Of a stretch of DNA of 64,000 bases, positions 8,772 through 17,131 are shown in pieces. The stretch is from JAUMBM01 sp964441755 (GTDB taxonomy: Bacteria > Bacteroidota > Bacteroidia > Chitinophagales > Saprospiraceae). The stretch is taken from assembly GCA_964441755.1 (NCBI GenBank), contig CAYTVG010000011.1, forward strand, positions 77,233 through 141,232, given 5' to 3'. Within the stretch, counting starts at the first letter, position 1. The number at the start of each line of letters is the position of its first letter. The position numbers were made by a program, and so were the translations under genes. The notes under the pieces were generated by a model that saw nothing but the letters and a program-made list of their open reading frames with translations, made no database searches and was not told where the DNA came from.

Positions 8772-10022
8772 CTATCCCTGTGATGCCTTGCGGCGTTTGA
8801 TTTCTTTCAGCACCAGCTGGTGTTCGCGGCTCATATCCCCTGTTACCGACGAATTTTCTTCGGCGCGACGGATGAGATAGGGCACCACTTCGCGAACGCT
8901 GCCATAGACGAGGTATTTGCCGACATAGAAACCATGATGTGCCAGGTTGAATGTGAGGTTATCGCTCATACCGTACAACTGGCAGAACATGAGGTGAGGA
9001 TGCCTGGGATCGAGACCCTTCTCCCTGATGTAGGCTACCTGCTTGCGGGCACTTTCCACGTTGTGCGAAGCATTGCAGAAAGCGATATGCTGCCAATTGT
9101 CGAGGCAAAAGCGGATACCCGTATCAAAAGCATCGTCAGTAGCCTCTTTGCCGGGATTAATAGGCGAAGGATATCCCTTTTCTGCAGCCCGCTCCCTTTC
9201 TTTTTCCATATAAGCCCCCCTGACCAATTTGGCTCCCAGGACGAATCCCCCTTTTCGGGCCTCATCGAATGACTCGAAAAGATAAGACAGGCGATCGGTA
9301 CGATACATCTGGAAAGTATTGTAGACTACTGCTCGTTCCTTGTTGTAGCGGCGCATGACGGTCATCACCAGGTGATCAATGGTTTTTTGAATCCAGCTCT
9401 CTTCGGCATCAAAGAAAACGCTGACCCCCTTTTTGGCTGCGTGGGCGCAGATAGCGTCCATGCGTTTGAGTACACTCTTATACTCATCCTTCGTTTCGGG
9501 CGTAAACGGCACCTCTGCCTGAATATCCTCCAGCAGACCAAAACGAGCGAGGCCTGTAATCTTGCTGCTCACGATCGGCATAGCTACGCCCTGAGATGCA
9601 AAATCGATGGCACGCATGGTCTCATTCATCGTATGATTAAAATCCGCCTCCGTTTCTTTCGCCTCGGCGCCATAGTCGAGCACAGAAACAACCCCCTGCT
9701 TGTAGAGCGCATCGATGGCCGGCTTACTCTCCAGCAAGGTAGTGCCGCCACAAAACTGGCGAAAAATCGTTTGTTTGACTGCAGACTCCACGAATGGCAG
9801 CCGCAATTTGATGGCAGCCAACCCCAGCTTGGATCCCAGGCCCACCAGCCAGTGGTGGTTCATGAGTCCGAAAAGCCAGGCCGACTGGTTAAGCGCTTCG
9901 TCAGATTTGCCGGCGAAAGCGATGGCGGTATTATAGAAATCAATGGGTTCACCGACAACACCCTCCGCGATGGCACGCGTTTTTTCCAAATTGGTAGGAA
10001 CTGGTTTGCCTGAATTATGCAT
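8772..10022 (-). CDS. Proline dehydrogenase
   Basis: This is a monofunctional, FAD-dependent proline dehydrogenase of 416 residues. It oxidises L-proline to 1-pyrroline-5-carboxylate and passes electrons to the respiratory quinone pool. Family signatures are RQFCGGTTLLESKPAID near the N-terminus, VSVFFDAEESWIQ, YNTFQMYRTDRLSYL, GAKLVRGAYMEKERERA and the C-terminal YGSVREVVPYLIRRAEENSS, whose paired Arg residues bind the proline carboxylate. No P5C dehydrogenase domain is fused, so that enzyme must be encoded elsewhere. The start lies three bases after aroE, indicating translational coupling, though the two pathways are unrelated. Confidence 0.93.
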   Translation of the reverse strand: MHNSGKPVPTNLEKTRAIAEGVVGEPIDFYNTAIAFAGKSDEALNQSAWLFGLMNHHWLVGLGSKLGLAAIKLRLPFVESAVKQTIFRQFCGGTTLLESKPAIDALYKQGVVSVLDYGAEAKETEADFNHTMNETMRAIDFASQGVAMPIVSSKITGLARFGLLEDIQAEVPFTPETKDEYKSVLKRMDAICAHAAKKGVSVFFDAEESWIQKTIDHLVMTVMRRYNKERAVVYNTFQMYRTDRLSYLFESFDEARKGGFVLGAKLVRGAYMEKERERAAEKGYPSPINPGKEATDDAFDTGIRFCLDNWQHIAFCNASHNVESARKQVAYIREKGLDPRHPHLMFCQLYGMSDNLTFNLAHHGFYVGKYLVYGSVREVVPYLIRRAEENSSVTGDMSREHQLVLKEIKRRKASQG

Positions 10023-10025
10023 AGT

Positions 10026-10793
10026 TTATTTGGTTTGGCTATTTGCAGTCCATATTTGCCAGGCAGCCTCTGCCTGGGCGTACAACATATCGAGGCCGCC
10101 CTGCACCCGGGCGCCGGCAGCCTTTCCGCGCTGTAAAAAGAGCGTTTCTTCAGGGTTATAGACGAGATCAAAAAGGAGATGCTGACTGCTTATCCAGTCG
10201 TAGCGGATGGGCGGACAGGCGTCCGTTTCCGGGTACATACCCAAGGGTGTTGTGTTGATAATCAGCTGGCAGTTGGACATGATATCCCGATCCAGCGCCT
10301 CATAACTAATCGTATCTGCTGAACCTCTGCGCGACACCAGCCGGTAGGGAATCTGTAATTTTTGCAACACCCAGCATACCGCTTTGGAAGAGCCTCCGCT
10401 CCCCAGCACCAGCGCCTGTGCGGGTGCTGCGGCAGCTTTTTCCAAAAGCCCCCTGAGCGACACTTCAAAGCCGACCACGTCTGTATTATAACCCCTGAGC
10501 CCTTCGGAAGTTATATCGATTACATTGACTGCCCCTATTTGGCTGACTTCCGCTGAGTATGACGACAGATAAGGGATGACTGCACTTTTATAGGGAAGCG
10601 TGACATTCAGTCCGCGCAGTTGTGGGCAGGCGTGGAGTAAAGCCGGCAAGTCGGCAATATCCTTGAGCGGAAACAATTCGTACTGACATCGATCTGCCAG
10701 CCCCTCTGCAGCAAACTTTGCGGAGAAGTAGCGCTTTGAAAAAGAATGCGACAGTGGGTAGCCAATCAGTCCGAACAGCAAAGCTGAGCCCAT
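10026..10793 (-). CDS. aroE: Shikimate dehydrogenase
   Basis: AroE reduces 3-dehydroshikimate to shikimate with NADPH in aromatic amino acid synthesis. With the ATG at 10793 it has 255 residues. An earlier start at 10820 would overlap the preceding gene by 23 bases and add nine residues that the family lacks. Substrate-binding GYPLSHSFSK, the catalytic Lys69 in NVTLPYKSAV, Asp105 in YNTDVVGF, and the nucleotide-binding VLGSGGSSKAV are all present, and the C-terminal GLDMLYAQAEAAWQIW is typical. It sits four bases after the DUF368 gene and three before proline dehydrogenase. Confidence 0.93.
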   Translation of the reverse strand: MGSALLFGLIGYPLSHSFSKRYFSAKFAAEGLADRCQYELFPLKDIADLPALLHACPQLRGLNVTLPYKSAVIPYLSSYSAEVSQIGAVNVIDITSEGLRGYNTDVVGFEVSLRGLLEKAAAAPAQALVLGSGGSSKAVCWVLQKLQIPYRLVSRRGSADTISYEALDRDIMSNCQLIINTTPLGMYPETDACPPIRYDWISSQHLLFDLVYNPEETLFLQRGKAAGARVQGGLDMLYAQAEAAWQIWTANSQTK

Positions 10794-10797
10794 GGTC

Positions 10798-11730
10798 TTA
10801 TGATTTTGTCTTCCCGGCATCGCCCATACGCTCCAGCAGTAATACCAGTACTATGCCCGCCACAATAGCAGCCACAGCTGCCAGGACATAAGGCTCACCG
10901 GCATAAGCCTCCGGCAGCACATTGGCTTCCTGAAAAGGTACTTGTTCGCCCTTGCTATTGGTACGAAACGTGAGTACATTGCGCCAGGGCCACAATTTAT
11001 TGAGCGACCCGAACATGAAGCCTGCCATCATCGCCATGGTAGCATTGTGGAAGTGCTGCAGCGTCCAGGTCAGTATACGGCTAAAAAAGGCCATGCCTGC
11101 CAGGCAGCCGAGGGCAAACACCACAACCACCTGCAGGCTTGCGGGATCCAGTGAAGACAGCACAGCCTTAAGTGAGCCGATAACAAACGTGTACATACCC
11201 AGCAACAGCAGTACGAAGCTGCCTGAGATCCCCGGAAGCATGAGCGCGCAGATAGCGATCATCCCTGAGAAAAAAACCACCAGCAGCGACTCGCTGCCCT
11301 GCATGGGTGAAGCCACAGTAATCCAATAAGCGAGCAAAGCACCGGCCAGCAACGACAGCAGCTCGGCCAGCTTCCAGCCACGCACCTGCCGCACAATATA
11401 AACTACCGATGCAATGATGAGTCCAAAGAAAAATGCCCATATGACAGGTGGATAATGTTCGAGAAGGTATGTGATGGTAAAAATGCCCGTCACAACGCCC
11501 GTTGCCATACCCCCCAACAGCAGCACGATGAAGTTTCCATCAATGCCTTGCCAGAGAGCTGCGAACCCGCCCGAGCGCCACAACTGTAGTGGCTTAGCGC
11601 TGAGGATTGTCCTGATGGCTGTCAGCAGCCGTTCAAAGATACCCGTGATAAATGCGATAGTGCCCCCGGACACACCCGGAATCACTTCGGCGGTGCCCAT
11701 CGCCATACCTTTCAGGAAGGTCATTATCAT
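10798..11730 (-). CDS. DUF368 integral membrane protein
   Basis: This is a polytopic membrane protein of about 310 residues of the DUF368 family. The start MIMTFLKGMAMGTAEVIPG at 11730 matches the family's usual beginning. Further upstream in-frame codons, up to 11913, run into the neighbouring gene. Characteristic GxxEVIPGVSGGTIAFITGI and a second inverted-like copy, ALMLPGISGSFVLLLLGMY, are visible, together with about eight hydrophobic segments. Members of DUF368 have been linked to undecaprenyl-phosphate translocation across the cytoplasmic membrane (the PopT group). I infer a similar carrier-recycling role here, but substrate and direction cannot be read from the sequence. It is translationally coupled to aroE. 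Confidence 0.88.
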   Translation of the reverse strand: MIMTFLKGMAMGTAEVIPGVSGGTIAFITGIFERLLTAIRTILSAKPLQLWRSGGFAALWQGIDGNFIVLLLGGMATGVVTGIFTITYLLEHYPPVIWAFFFGLIIASVVYIVRQVRGWKLAELLSLLAGALLAYWITVASPMQGSESLLVVFFSGMIAICALMLPGISGSFVLLLLGMYTFVIGSLKAVLSSLDPASLQVVVVFALGCLAGMAFFSRILTWTLQHFHNATMAMMAGFMFGSLNKLWPWRNVLTFRTNSKGEQVPFQEANVLPEAYAGEPYVLAAVAAIVAGIVLVLLLERMGDAGKTKS

Positions 11731-11801
11731 AATAGTATAGATTTCAAACAGCACAAAGATAGGCAGAGAAACCACAAATGCCGCACAAATTGCAACTGCC
11801 T

Positions 11802-13319
11802 CTACTGCTGGTAAACAGACCAACTGCCACTTCGCCAATCGTAGTACCATCCCCGAAGCTGGAAGGCAGCTTTTTGAGTCTGCCAGGGCGTATAGGGATT
11901 GACCTCCGGCCAACGATCATTGGGCCACAGGAAAAAACCCTCAGCCCCTCCTTTATAAGTCGTCGACAAATTTTCGATATCTGTTTTCACTTGCACATCA
12001 TAGCCTGCGCGGTAAAAATAGGCTGCTGCAGGAAGAGAGAAGCCCTCTTCGGCGCTCAGGTAAACTGTTTCCCGGGGCACTTCCGACATGGTCGACAGCA
12101 AGCGGGCCGGCCAGTTGCGGCTCGCCTCGAGTGAAGGATAGAGCTGCAGCCAGAAGAAGAGCATTCCGGCCACCCCTGCCAGCACCGTGCCGCCGATGGC
12201 CCAATCGCGGCGTACAGCGTATAAGCCTACGACCCCCATGAAGCTGAATATCCAGTAAGGCAGTCCCGCCCCCAGCACTGCGCGATAACCTGCCCCTTCA
12301 AGTTGGATGAAGCCAGTGACCAGCAGGAAGAAAAGCAGCAGACACACCAATACCACGTGCAGCACAGCTACCCCTCTGACCCAGTCGCGCCAAGGATAAG
12401 CAGCCAAAAAATACAGCTGCATCTGCTTGGCTGCCAGCAAAGCCAGCAGGAAGTACAACAAGGTTGACTGTGCCAGCGCAGCGGCCAGCATAGCGAAGAC
12501 TAAAATGAGCGACAACTCCTCATCCTTGGCCACTTTGAAATACAGATCGCGAAAACCCGCCAGCACAAAACCCGCCAACGGCAACATTCCCAGCAGGCTT
12601 ATCCCCAGAAAAACCCCGTAAGAAGCCACTGTTGGTGACCAGTTCATCGGCAACACATACCCATTGCCCAACACGACAAACTGGTTGACGAGACCCAGCA
12701 GCAGCACGACCGGCAGCAGCAGGTTGCCCTGAAAAAGCCGCCCCCCCTGCGGATGCCGCCAAAACAGCAGCAGCATGAAGACGGCAGTAAAAATGATGGT
12801 TGCCCAAGGCGCCACCAATGCTGACAGTGCCCCGAAGACATAGCTCATTGTCCGCCAGAAAGCAGTTGGTGTTTTTAGTGTACGCAACATGCTAATCCAC
12901 AGCAACAGCTGAGCCACCGCAGCCCAGTTGTCAGCCGTTGCCTGCTTAAAAGAAGTCATCAGCACCGGTGAAGCCGCCATGGCCAGCAAAGCAAGTGCGC
13001 TCACTGCCTGTCCAAAAACAGGTTGTGACCATCGGTAGAAAAGCCAGGCGGCCAGCAGCAACAGCAGCAGCCCCGGCAGGCGCGACCAAAAGAGCCACAA
13101 ATCCCCCCGGGCCAGCAAGGCTGTCAGTTTAGTCGGGAAATAAAACACTGCTTCTCCCGACAGTCCTTTCCAGAGCAGCCAGGCTTCCCCTCCGGGCCAA
13201 AGCGTGGCATAATCGTTGGCTACCAAGAGCGATGAAAGGCTAAAAAAAAGCACCAGCAAGCCAAAGTATCTATAGCGAGCAGACATAGCCGCTCCCGGCG
13301 ATTCGTTCTTCTGTTCCAT
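11802..13319 (-). CDS. Polytopic membrane protein, possible GT-C (family 39-like) glycosyltransferase
   Basis: This 505-residue membrane protein has roughly eleven to thirteen hydrophobic segments and a soluble C-terminal part of about 120 residues. The start MEQKNESPGAAMSARYRYF at 13319 is followed directly by the first transmembrane helix. The layout, and the short acidic, Trp-rich first loop (NDYATLWPGGEAWLLWKG), resemble GT-C fold glycosyltransferases that use lipid-linked sugars, but I could not match the family's catalytic motif with certainty. No closer identification is possible here. It is the first gene of the long minus-strand run, 71 bases before the DUF368 gene. Confidence 0.7.
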   Translation of the reverse strand: MEQKNESPGAAMSARYRYFGLLVLFFSLSSLLVANDYATLWPGGEAWLLWKGLSGEAVFYFPTKLTALLARGDLWLFWSRLPGLLLLLLAAWLFYRWSQPVFGQAVSALALLAMAASPVLMTSFKQATADNWAAVAQLLLWISMLRTLKTPTAFWRTMSYVFGALSALVAPWATIIFTAVFMLLLFWRHPQGGRLFQGNLLLPVVLLLGLVNQFVVLGNGYVLPMNWSPTVASYGVFLGISLLGMLPLAGFVLAGFRDLYFKVAKDEELSLILVFAMLAAALAQSTLLYFLLALLAAKQMQLYFLAAYPWRDWVRGVAVLHVVLVCLLLFFLLVTGFIQLEGAGYRAVLGAGLPYWIFSFMGVVGLYAVRRDWAIGGTVLAGVAGMLFFWLQLYPSLEASRNWPARLLSTMSEVPRETVYLSAEEGFSLPAAAYFYRAGYDVQVKTDIENLSTTYKGGAEGFFLWPNDRWPEVNPYTPWQTQKAAFQLRGWYYDWRSGSWSVYQQ

Positions 13320-13739
13320 GGTTTTCGGAAATGCTAAACTTCTGGGTGCGAATGTCTGCAAATTCTGGCTTATTGCCTAATGCGGAGGTATTTTTTACGG
13401 CTTGCTGACGCTGCTCAGTGCCTGTTTCGATTTTTGGCACAGGTATGAACCGCTTCCTTTTCTGCAGGTTTTATTTTTTCAGCCTTGGGGGCGCGGCAAG
13501 GTGCTGCCCGTGATTCGGGATTTTCCCGGCAGCCACCGGCAGCTTCTTCTTTCGAGCGTCCGGGGTTTTGGCGGCTTGCAGCAGCGACTGTGCCTATCAA
13601 CGCGAGCATGCGCGGAAAGAGCGCCTTTTTTGCCTCCGGCTAAAAATCCACGACTGGCCCCTGCCTTTGCAGGCATGCGCCCAGCATGCACACAACCAAA
13701 CCGAGCCCACAACCGTTACATCTCAACAAAAATGAGCGC
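13320..13739. other. Divergent intergenic region, no gene seen
   Basis: Between the divergent membrane-protein and WD40 genes there is GC-rich sequence. Short open frames on both strands look like noise: no signal peptide, no family and no plausible start. It contains one copy of the short inverted-repeat family described in the findings (13626-13649). No clear promoter was found. Confidence 0.5.
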
Positions 13740-14675
13740 ATGATGCAACCTGTCCACCCCTTTTCGCCGCGGCAGCTCAGTAAAAAGTACACCCTCACAG
13801 GCCACAAAGCCGCTGTCTATGCCCTGGCGGCAGGGCCGGCCGCCGGGCAATTCTACTCTGCTGCCGGCGACGGCTGGATTGTCCTGTGGGATCTGCAGGA
13901 CCAGCCCGAAACAGGCCGGCTCCTTGCCACGGCAGACAGTCAGGTATTTGCCCTGCACAGCCTCCCGCAGGCTGCCACGCTCGTGGCGGGCGACCTTTAC
14001 GGACACCTACACTTCATCACGCCCGAAGCACCCGGCGACACCCGCCGCGTGCTCGCGCATGGCGGCAAGCCCGTTTTTGCTTTTTGCCACACCCCTGCCG
14101 GCCTCCTCAGCATTGGCGGCGACGGCCGCCTGCTGCGTTGGGATACCAACCGCTGCCTGCCTGTTGAAAGCCTGACGCTCAGCCACAGCAGCCTGCGCTG
14201 CATCAGCTGGCATGCCGGCCGCAATGAGCTGGCCGTAGGCGCCAGCGACGGCTGCATTTACCTGCTGGACGCCGACACCCTCGACCTGCGGCGGCGGCTG
14301 CCAAACGCACACCAGCCGTCAGTCTTCAGCCTGGGCTGGCTTCCCGACGGTCGGCAGCTCGTCAGCGGTGGCAGAGATGCGCTCATCAAGGTGTGGGATG
14401 CAGATGACGACAGCCCCCTTCCCCTGCACAGTATCCAGGCCCACTGGTTTACTGTCAACGACCTGCATTTTTGCGACGGCAACAACTGCTTCATCAGCGC
14501 CAGCAGGGACAAGACCATCAAATGGTGGGATGCGCAGAGTTTTGCGCTGCTCAAGGTCTTCGATACCCTGCGCGATGGCTGCCACCGCAACAGCGTCAAC
14601 AGGCTGCTTTGGCTGCCGGAGGCTGCTGCCCTTATCAGTGCCAGTGATGACCGGAGTCTTATGGTGTGGAGCTGA
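13740..14675 (+). CDS. WD40-repeat beta-propeller protein
   Basis: A single seven-bladed WD40 propeller of about 311 residues fills the whole protein. Blades end in IVLWDLQ, LHFITPE, LLRWDTN, IYLLDAD, IKVWDAD, IKWWDAQ and LMVWS. GH/SH/AH dipeptides open most blades (LTGHKAAVYAL, HQPSVFSLGW). There is no signal peptide, so it should be cytoplasmic and act as a protein-interaction scaffold; the partner is unknown. The ATG at 13740 or the next one at 13743 is preferred to an in-frame ATG at 13686, because the propeller starts just after. The coding strand is strongly C-rich, unlike the neighbouring T9SS genes. Confidence 0.85.
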   Translation: MMQPVHPFSPRQLSKKYTLTGHKAAVYALAAGPAAGQFYSAAGDGWIVLWDLQDQPETGRLLATADSQVFALHSLPQAATLVAGDLYGHLHFITPEAPGDTRRVLAHGGKPVFAFCHTPAGLLSIGGDGRLLRWDTNRCLPVESLTLSHSSLRCISWHAGRNELAVGASDGCIYLLDADTLDLRRRLPNAHQPSVFSLGWLPDGRQLVSGGRDALIKVWDADDDSPLPLHSIQAHWFTVNDLHFCDGNNCFISASRDKTIKWWDAQSFALLKVFDTLRDGCHRNSVNRLLWLPEAAALISASDDRSLMVWS

Positions 14676-14982
14676 GCAGACAACAGCCCGTCCGGGCGCT
14701 GAGTCACCTCAGCAGACCCGGTATGCGTATGTGCAAAACCTTCTGCCAATGAGGTGTTTTTTGTGCGTTTTTGCCAAGCTGTAAGCATACGCCAAGGCCG
14801 CCTGACTCAAAGAAGGAGGCAGCAGATGCCCATGGAGAGCTCGTCAGCGAATCACCAACACAGAACTTTGGCAAATAATAATTTAACACTTTTTAACCAA
14901 GCGCCGTGTCATAAAACACAAGCTGCTGCCGTTATTCTGCAAAACAAGCTATCCATCATCATTCAAAGACAATTTTTCAACT
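14676..14982. other. Intergenic region before the beta-barrel gene
   Basis: This stretch has no credible gene. The last 130 bases are AT-rich and probably hold the promoter of the downstream gene, with a TTTG near 14867, but no convincing -7 element at the right spacing was found. Confidence 0.4.
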
Positions 14983-15600
14983 ATGAAAATGACCATTCGT
15001 CTGCTCCTGGCTACCGCCATCACACTTGCAAACCTCGCCCCGCTGTCTGCACAGGTTAAGTTTACCCCACGAGTTGGCGTCAACGCCTCCGCCCTCGACG
15101 CCAATCTGACCGCCATCAATGCCGAAGCAGAAGCACGGGCAGGCTGGAATGCCGGTATCGACCTGCGACTGGGTGACGGCATCATCTTCCTCAATCCCGG
15201 TATCCACTATTATTCTTATACCACCCGGCTGCTCGAAGGACTTGACCAGCCCAACAACATTGATTTATCCAGCGAAAATACTGTACAAAGTCTGCGCGCT
15301 CCCATCAACCTGGGCTTACGACTCACGGGCGACAACGGCCTGCTGGGGCTCTACATCAAGGGTGGTGTGACGCCTGCCTACGTGCTGGGCATCACCGAAA
15401 AGGAGAAACCCGTTTTGCCGGTCTTTACCTACCGGCTTGACGACCTAAACCGATTCACCTGGGGTGGCAATGCAGGCGTAGGTATTGATTTTCTCTTTCT
15501 GACAGCCGAGCTCAACTACGAAATAGGCCTGACGGACTTCTTTAAAACCGTCGAAGGCCGTAATAACATCCTTACTTTCAGTGTAGGACTTAAATTCTAG
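14983..15600 (+). CDS. Small outer-membrane beta-barrel protein (PorT-like family)
   Basis: The 205-residue protein starts with a signal peptide (MKMTIRLLLATAITLANLA, then PLSAQ) followed by the typical entry of the Bacteroidota outer-membrane beta-barrel family, VKFTPRVGVNAS. Strands alternate throughout (GWNAGIDLRLGDG, FLNPGIHYYSY, RAPINLGLRL, LLGLYIKGGVTPAYVLGI). It ends in a strand with terminal Phe (ILTFSVGLKF), as expected of a Bam substrate. Such proteins often have eight strands. The specific role is unknown; PorT itself is a T9SS assembly factor, but I cannot claim orthology from this alone. Confidence 0.8.
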   Translation: MKMTIRLLLATAITLANLAPLSAQVKFTPRVGVNASALDANLTAINAEAEARAGWNAGIDLRLGDGIIFLNPGIHYYSYTTRLLEGLDQPNNIDLSSENTVQSLRAPINLGLRLTGDNGLLGLYIKGGVTPAYVLGITEKEKPVLPVFTYRLDDLNRFTWGGNAGVGIDFLFLTAELNYEIGLTDFFKTVEGRNNILTFSVGLKF

Positions 15601-15618
15601 TTAATTATAGGTTAATCC

Positions 15619-15660
15619 TTTGATAGTTCGCAAAAATTACACATATTTGTAGTGTAATTT
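15619..15660 (+). promoter_or_regulatory. Promoter with overlapping palindromic operator
   Basis: A -33 TTTG (15619-15622) and a -7-like CATATTTG (15642-15649) are 19 bases apart. A perfect 9-bp inverted repeat, AAATTACAC (15634-15642) and GTGTAATTT (15652-15660), with a 9-base spacer brackets the -7 box. A repressor bound there would block transcription of the Cys-rich gene that starts at 15673. The regulator is unknown. Confidence 0.5.
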
Positions 15661-15672
15661 AACCATCATCTT

Positions 15673-16134
15673 ATGAAAGGAATATCCATATTGCTCATTG
15701 CTGTCGGCCTGTTTGTATCTGTTCAGGCAAGTGCGCAGTGCAGTGGCTCAGCCGGCAAATCGGCCGGAGCATCCTGCTGCGCCAAGGGCAGTTCAGCTTC
15801 AACTGCTGCTGCTGACGTTGAGAAGAGAGTAGCAGAAGACGGGACGGTGACGTATTTCCGCAAAGAAACGAGTGCCCAGACGGGCATCACTACTTACACG
15901 CAGGTCAGCTACAACCAGCATACCAACAGCTACGATGCATTGGCTGTCAATACGCCTGACGGCAACGGCAAGGGCAGCCAGGCTGCGCAGCAGCCGGCTT
16001 GTTCCGGCAAGTCTGCTTCAGGGGCTACCTGCTGTGCTAAGCCGGGTGCAGAGGGTGAGAGTGCTGAAAAGACAACGGCCAACGGCCGTGGCCGCCGCTC
16101 CAATGCGGTCAAGCTGGCCAGTTCGAGGAGTTAG
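15673..16134 (+). CDS. Secreted Cys-rich protein with two CSG..CCAK motifs
   Basis: This 153-residue protein is not one I recognise. It has a signal peptide (MKGISILLIAVGLFVSVQA, then SAQ), so it is exported. The mature part carries two similar cysteine motifs: CSGSAGKSAGASCCAK (about residues 22-37) and CSGKSASGATCCAK (about 113-126). They flank a short domain with TVTYFRKETSAQTGITTYTQ. The C-terminus is basic (GRGRRSNAVKL). Cys-Cys pairs in a low-complexity setting suggest metal binding or disulfide links, which is inference only. It is monocistronic: own promoter with palindrome upstream, strong terminator downstream. Confidence 0.8.
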   Translation: MKGISILLIAVGLFVSVQASAQCSGSAGKSAGASCCAKGSSASTAAADVEKRVAEDGTVTYFRKETSAQTGITTYTQVSYNQHTNSYDALAVNTPDGNGKGSQAAQQPACSGKSASGATCCAKPGAEGESAEKTTANGRGRRSNAVKLASSRS

Positions 16135-16152
16135 TTTTTTTGAAAAAAAATA

Positions 16153-16186
16153 AAAAACGCCTCTGGCTTACGCCAGGGGCGTTTTT
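16153..16186. terminator. Intrinsic terminator
   Basis: Bases 16153-16167 pair with 16172-16186 (one G-U) around a TTAC loop. A-run and T-run flank both sides, so it can stop both the Cys-rich gene and the converging NUDIX gene. Confidence 0.85.
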
Positions 16187-16197
16187 GTATGAGCACG

Positions 16198-16644
16198 TTA
16201 TTTAGGCAGTACGGGTGATGCTTTTTTAATTTCCGAGTAAAGATTCCCCTTGCGGTATTCCTCCAGTACGTGCCGGACAGTAGCTGTCAGATTGCGCGGC
16301 AGCTCGTCGAGATGAAACCACTCAGCTTCTGTAAATTTATTTTTCTCCTTGGCCTGCAGTTTGCCCTCCCAGCGGTAAGCTTTAAAATAAAAGACGAACC
16401 TTTGCTCTGTGGGCGTATTTTTTTGCAGCACATGCACCAATTGCAGGTCTTTTTCGCGCAGCGTAATCCCCGCCTCTTCTTCCGCCTCCCGTATCAGACA
16501 GGCTTTAGCGTATTCAAAACGCTCAATATTACCTCCTACCAGGGTATAGTTGCCCCCATTGGGTTTCGTCTGACGCAGCAGCAGGATACTGCCGCGATTG
16601 TAGAGAATGAGCCTGGTTTTTAGAACAATCTGAATGGATGCCAT
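16198..16644 (-). CDS. NUDIX hydrolase
   Basis: A 148-residue NUDIX protein. The full Nudix box (G-x5-E-x7-R-E-x2-E-E-x-G) is intact: it starts at the second Gly of GGNIERFEYAK and runs through REAEEEAGI, near residues 37-59. Such enzymes cleave nucleoside diphosphates linked to another group, using Mg2+. The upstream segment RLILYNRGSILLLRQTKPNG and the box setting resemble ADP-ribose or nucleotide-cleaning members, but the substrate is not predictable. There is no signal peptide, so it is cytoplasmic. It stands alone and converges on the Cys-rich gene. Confidence 0.9.
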   Translation of the reverse strand: MASIQIVLKTRLILYNRGSILLLRQTKPNGGNYTLVGGNIERFEYAKACLIREAEEEAGITLREKDLQLVHVLQKNTPTEQRFVFYFKAYRWEGKLQAKEKNKFTEAEWFHLDELPRNLTATVRHVLEEYRKGNLYSEIKKASPVLPK

Positions 16645-17131
16645 ATCAGCAATGCATAAAATTAAACTTGCCCCGCCTAAAAACTGCCGCTGCTCTTACG
16701 TACAAAGCCGCTGCCAGCCTCGTTGAAAAAATGTGGCATTTCAGAAAACGCTCCGGGAATTTTGCGTCAGCTGACAACAAAACCAACCACATGTACAATA
16801 AAATATAGAGACAAAAGTAAGATTATTACCCGATAAGATGTATTTTTGGCGATAAAGAACTTCCGATTGCCCGTTGTGCGCGGGTCAGGGAATTTCTCAG
16901 CGGGCTCAAAACGGTTTTTGTTTCGCGGATTTTTACCTTTTTCCAATCAGGAATACCTTCTGAAAGGCAAAGATACGCGAAAGAACGTCTTTTTTTGCCG
17001 TGGGTAAAAATTCTCAAATATGCGCCGGGGAGGCTTCGAAAGTGAACCGACGGGTATTGTTTTGTTGTTTACAGGGGACTTCGGTTTGAAGGGGGCGATT
17101 ACGCCAATTGTTGATTTTAATTCCTTCGACT
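16645..17131. other. Divergent intergenic region
   Basis: This region lies between the NUDIX gene and the cysteine-synthase-family gene. A 63-codon minus-strand frame (16826-17017) has no recognisable features and probably is not a gene. A short inverted-repeat element like those at 13626, 39447 and 47594 lies at 16990-17013. Promoters for both flanking genes are expected here but none is convincing. Confidence 0.4.

Noticed and set aside
13402..13743. Open frames of 64-113 codons on both strands before the WD40 gene
   Set aside because: Low-complexity, Arg/Pro/Cys-rich translations without start context or family; probably GC-rich spacer.
16826..17017. 63-codon minus-strand frame
   Set aside because: No recognisable domain and it overlaps a short inverted-repeat element; likely chance.
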